The notes under the pieces were generated by a model, which saw only the letters and a list, made by a program, of their open reading frames with translations, searched no databases and was not told the DNA's origin. Positions 6,073 through 7,360 of a stretch of 7,360 nucleotides of DNA are shown piece after piece. Made by a program: the position numbers and the translations under genes. The DNA is from PS1 clade bacterium (GTDB lineage Bacteria > Pseudomonadota > Alphaproteobacteria > RS24), in NCBI GenBank assembly GCA_016779015.1, contig JADHOK010000066.1, forward strand, positions 1-7,360, written 5' to 3'. Each line of letters opens with the position of its first letter. Within the stretch, counting starts at the first letter, position 1.

Positions 6073-6993
6073 ATGAGCGCAAGCCAAAAATCCGGTTCCG
6101 GCCCCTTAGATGCCGGTCTTTATATTGTCGCCACGCCTTTGGGTCATGCGCGCGATATCAGCTTGCGGGCGCTCGATGTGCTGGGTGCGGCCGATTTAAT
6201 CCTCTGTGAGGATACGCGCACCTCCGCCAAGCTGCTATCGCTTTACGGTATCCAAACCCAGACGGCGGCCTATCACGAACATAATGGCGCGCAAACGCGC
6301 CTGAAAATTTTGGCGCGGCTCGGTAATGGCGAGCGCGTGGCGTTGATTTCTGATGCCGGCACGCCGCTTATTTCCGACCCCGGCATGAAGCTGGTGCGCA
6401 TGGCGCGCGATGCCGGACATAATATTGTCGCCATCCCCGGCGCTTCGGCCCCGATCGCCGCTTTGTCAATTGCCGGTCTGCCCAGCGATCGTTTCACCTT
6501 TGCCGGTTTCCTGCCTCCCAAAAGCGCGGCGCGGCAAAAAGCGCTGGAGGGTTTGAAGGGCGCGCGCGGCGGCACGTTGATTGTGTTTGAGGCGGCGCGG
6601 CGTCTCACCGCTCTGCTGCACGATATTGAAGCGGTTTATGGGGCGGTGGATGTTTGTGTGGCCCGCGAGCTGACCAAGAAATTCGAAGAGGTGCGGCGCG
6701 GCACGCCCGACCAATTGCGCGCGCATTTCAACGACCATAAACCGCGCGGTGAAATCACCGTGCTCATCGCCCCGCCGACCGAGACGGCTCCGGAGGTTGA
6801 AGACATTGACGCTATGCTGGCCGACGCCATGGCGACCTTATCGCGCCGCGATGCGGTGCAGGCCGTGGCCGATATGACCGGGCAAAGCCGCCGCGAGATT
6901 TATGCTCGCGCATTAGCTTTGGACACACAAAAAGAAGAAGCAGAAAATGCCGCATCGCAAACCGCCGCCAAACCGCAAAATAAAGACCGCTAA
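6073..6993 (+). CDS. rsmI: RsmI, 16S rRNA 2'-O-ribose C1402 methyltransferase
   Basis: RsmI uses S-adenosylmethionine to 2'-O-methylate C1402 in the 16S rRNA decoding centre of the small subunit; RsmH adds the N4-methyl group at the same base. The 306 residues show the tetrapyrrole-methylase-fold (SPOUT-unrelated, class III) signatures in order: LYIVATPLG (16-24), CEDTRTSAKLL (45-55), ALISDAGTPLISDPG (90-104), IPGASA (121-126), GFLPPK (145-150) and RELTKKFEE (198-206). The C-terminal helical region contains a Ser-Arg-Arg-Asp/Ala-Val element near 257-262 and ends in a polar tail. In the first motif the usual TPxGN reads TPLGH, with His25 in place of Asn. In the F-E-x-P-x-R element, FEAARR (172-177) lacks the usual Pro. 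The start at 6073 has only a weak GAGAA upstream. The 3' end overlaps yraN by 47 bp, so the two are probably co-transcribed. Confidence 0.95.
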   Translation: MSASQKSGSGPLDAGLYIVATPLGHARDISLRALDVLGAADLILCEDTRTSAKLLSLYGIQTQTAAYHEHNGAQTRLKILARLGNGERVALISDAGTPLISDPGMKLVRMARDAGHNIVAIPGASAPIAALSIAGLPSDRFTFAGFLPPKSAARQKALEGLKGARGGTLIVFEAARRLTALLHDIEAVYGAVDVCVARELTKKFEEVRRGTPDQLRAHFNDHKPRGEITVLIAPPTETAPEVEDIDAMLADAMATLSRRDAVQAVADMTGQSRREIYARALALDTQKEEAENAASQTAAKPQNKDR

Positions 6994-7345
6994 GCGCCGC
7001 GCCATGGCGCAGGGCTTGCGCGCTGAAACGCTGGCGGCGTTTTATCTGCGCCTCAAAGGCTATCGCATATTGGCGCGCAATTTGCGCGTTGCGGGCGGTG
7101 AGGTCGATATGGTGGCGCGCCGCGGCAATGTGCTGGTTTTTGTCGAGGTCAAATACCGCCCCTCTTTGGGCGGGGCGCAAGCGGTGATGCATGACGCGCA
7201 ATGGCGGCGTATTGCGCGCGCGGCGGCGCAATATGTCGGCGCACGACCGGCGCTGCAACGCCATCACTGGCGTTTTGACCTCATCGCCATGGCACCGCGG
7301 CAGCGCCCGCGGCATATTAAAGATGCCTGGCGCGCGCCTTTTTAA
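6947..7345 (+). CDS. yraN: YraN/UPF0102 family protein with restriction-endonuclease-like fold
   Basis: This is a conserved small bacterial protein of unproven function, placed by its motifs in the restriction-endonuclease-like/Holliday-resolvase-like superfamily. The 132 residues fit the family. Visible motifs: the N-terminal RAE with E27, YLRLKGYRILARNLR (33-47), GEVDMVARRG (51-60; E52 and D54) and VFVEVKYR (64-71; E67 and K69), which together match the E...(G)E-x-D...E-x-K nuclease pattern. RFDLIA (109-114) and PRHIKDAW (121-128) close the domain. The start at 6947 is preferred over the in-frame ATG at 7004. It has a purine-rich GAAGAAG upstream, while 7004 has none, and the KRRAMAQGLRAE segment resembles the family N-terminus. 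It lies in the rsmI-yraN pairing seen widely in proteobacteria; gshB often follows in alphaproteobacteria but would be outside the window. Confidence 0.93.
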   Translation: MPHRKPPPNRKIKTAKRRAMAQGLRAETLAAFYLRLKGYRILARNLRVAGGEVDMVARRGNVLVFVEVKYRPSLGGAQAVMHDAQWRRIARAAAQYVGARPALQRHHWRFDLIAMAPRQRPRHIKDAWRAPF

Positions 7346-7360
7346 GTGCCGCTTTACGCT

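Noticed and set aside
7328..7343. GGCGCGCGCC followed by TTTTT at the yraN stop as a Rho-independent terminator
   Set aside because: The palindrome folds into only a three-base-pair stem with a four-base loop and overlaps the stop codon. The window ends 15 bp later, so the context cannot be judged.
1..7360. A hidden new system, mobile element, CRISPR array or RNA gene
   Set aside because: Almost every base is accounted for by eight conserved housekeeping genes. The gaps are 107, 83 and 154 bp and show only promoter-like signals, with no repeats arranged as arrays and no tRNA-like or transposase sequence.

Overview
The window is a compact, GC-rich stretch of bacterial chromosome that looks alphaproteobacterial. 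It carries conserved housekeeping genes and no sign of mobile DNA, phage, CRISPR, tRNA or rRNA. The alphaproteobacterial reading rests on the gene order (grpE and hrcA divergent from rph-rdgB-hemW, then an LppC-type lipoprotein gene, then rsmI-yraN), on the protein motifs, and on a heat-shock-type promoter that fits the alphaproteobacterial RpoH pattern. I cannot name the genus.

Layout: (1) Positions 1-1547, minus strand, form a heat-shock block: the N-terminal part of GrpE (running off the left edge) and the complete repressor HrcA. A candidate RpoH promoter lies in the 107-bp gap between them. (2) Positions 1577-4168, plus strand, look like one operon: RNase PH, the house-cleaning nucleotide pyrophosphatase RdgB, and the radical-SAM protein HemW. 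Spacing is 1 bp between rph and rdgB and a 4-bp stop/start overlap between rdgB and hemW. (3) Positions 4146-5918, minus strand, encode a large lipoprotein of the LppC/PBP-activator family whose low-complexity, repeat-bearing C-terminal tail overlaps the end of hemW. (4) A 154-bp divergent intergenic region follows. (5) Positions 6073-7345, plus strand, encode the 16S rRNA methyltransferase RsmI and the YraN/UPF0102 nuclease-fold protein, overlapping by 47 bp.

The genes cover protein folding (GrpE, HrcA), RNA maturation (RNase PH, RsmI), nucleotide sanitation (RdgB), heme handling (HemW) and envelope growth (LppC family). They are linked by conserved neighbourhood rather than one pathway. I found no convincing new system. 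The points worth a second look are small: sequence repeats expanding two disordered tails, the convergent overlap, motif substitutions in HemW and RsmI, a short direct repeat in the lppC-rsmI gap, and the lack of a CIRCE operator beside hrcA.
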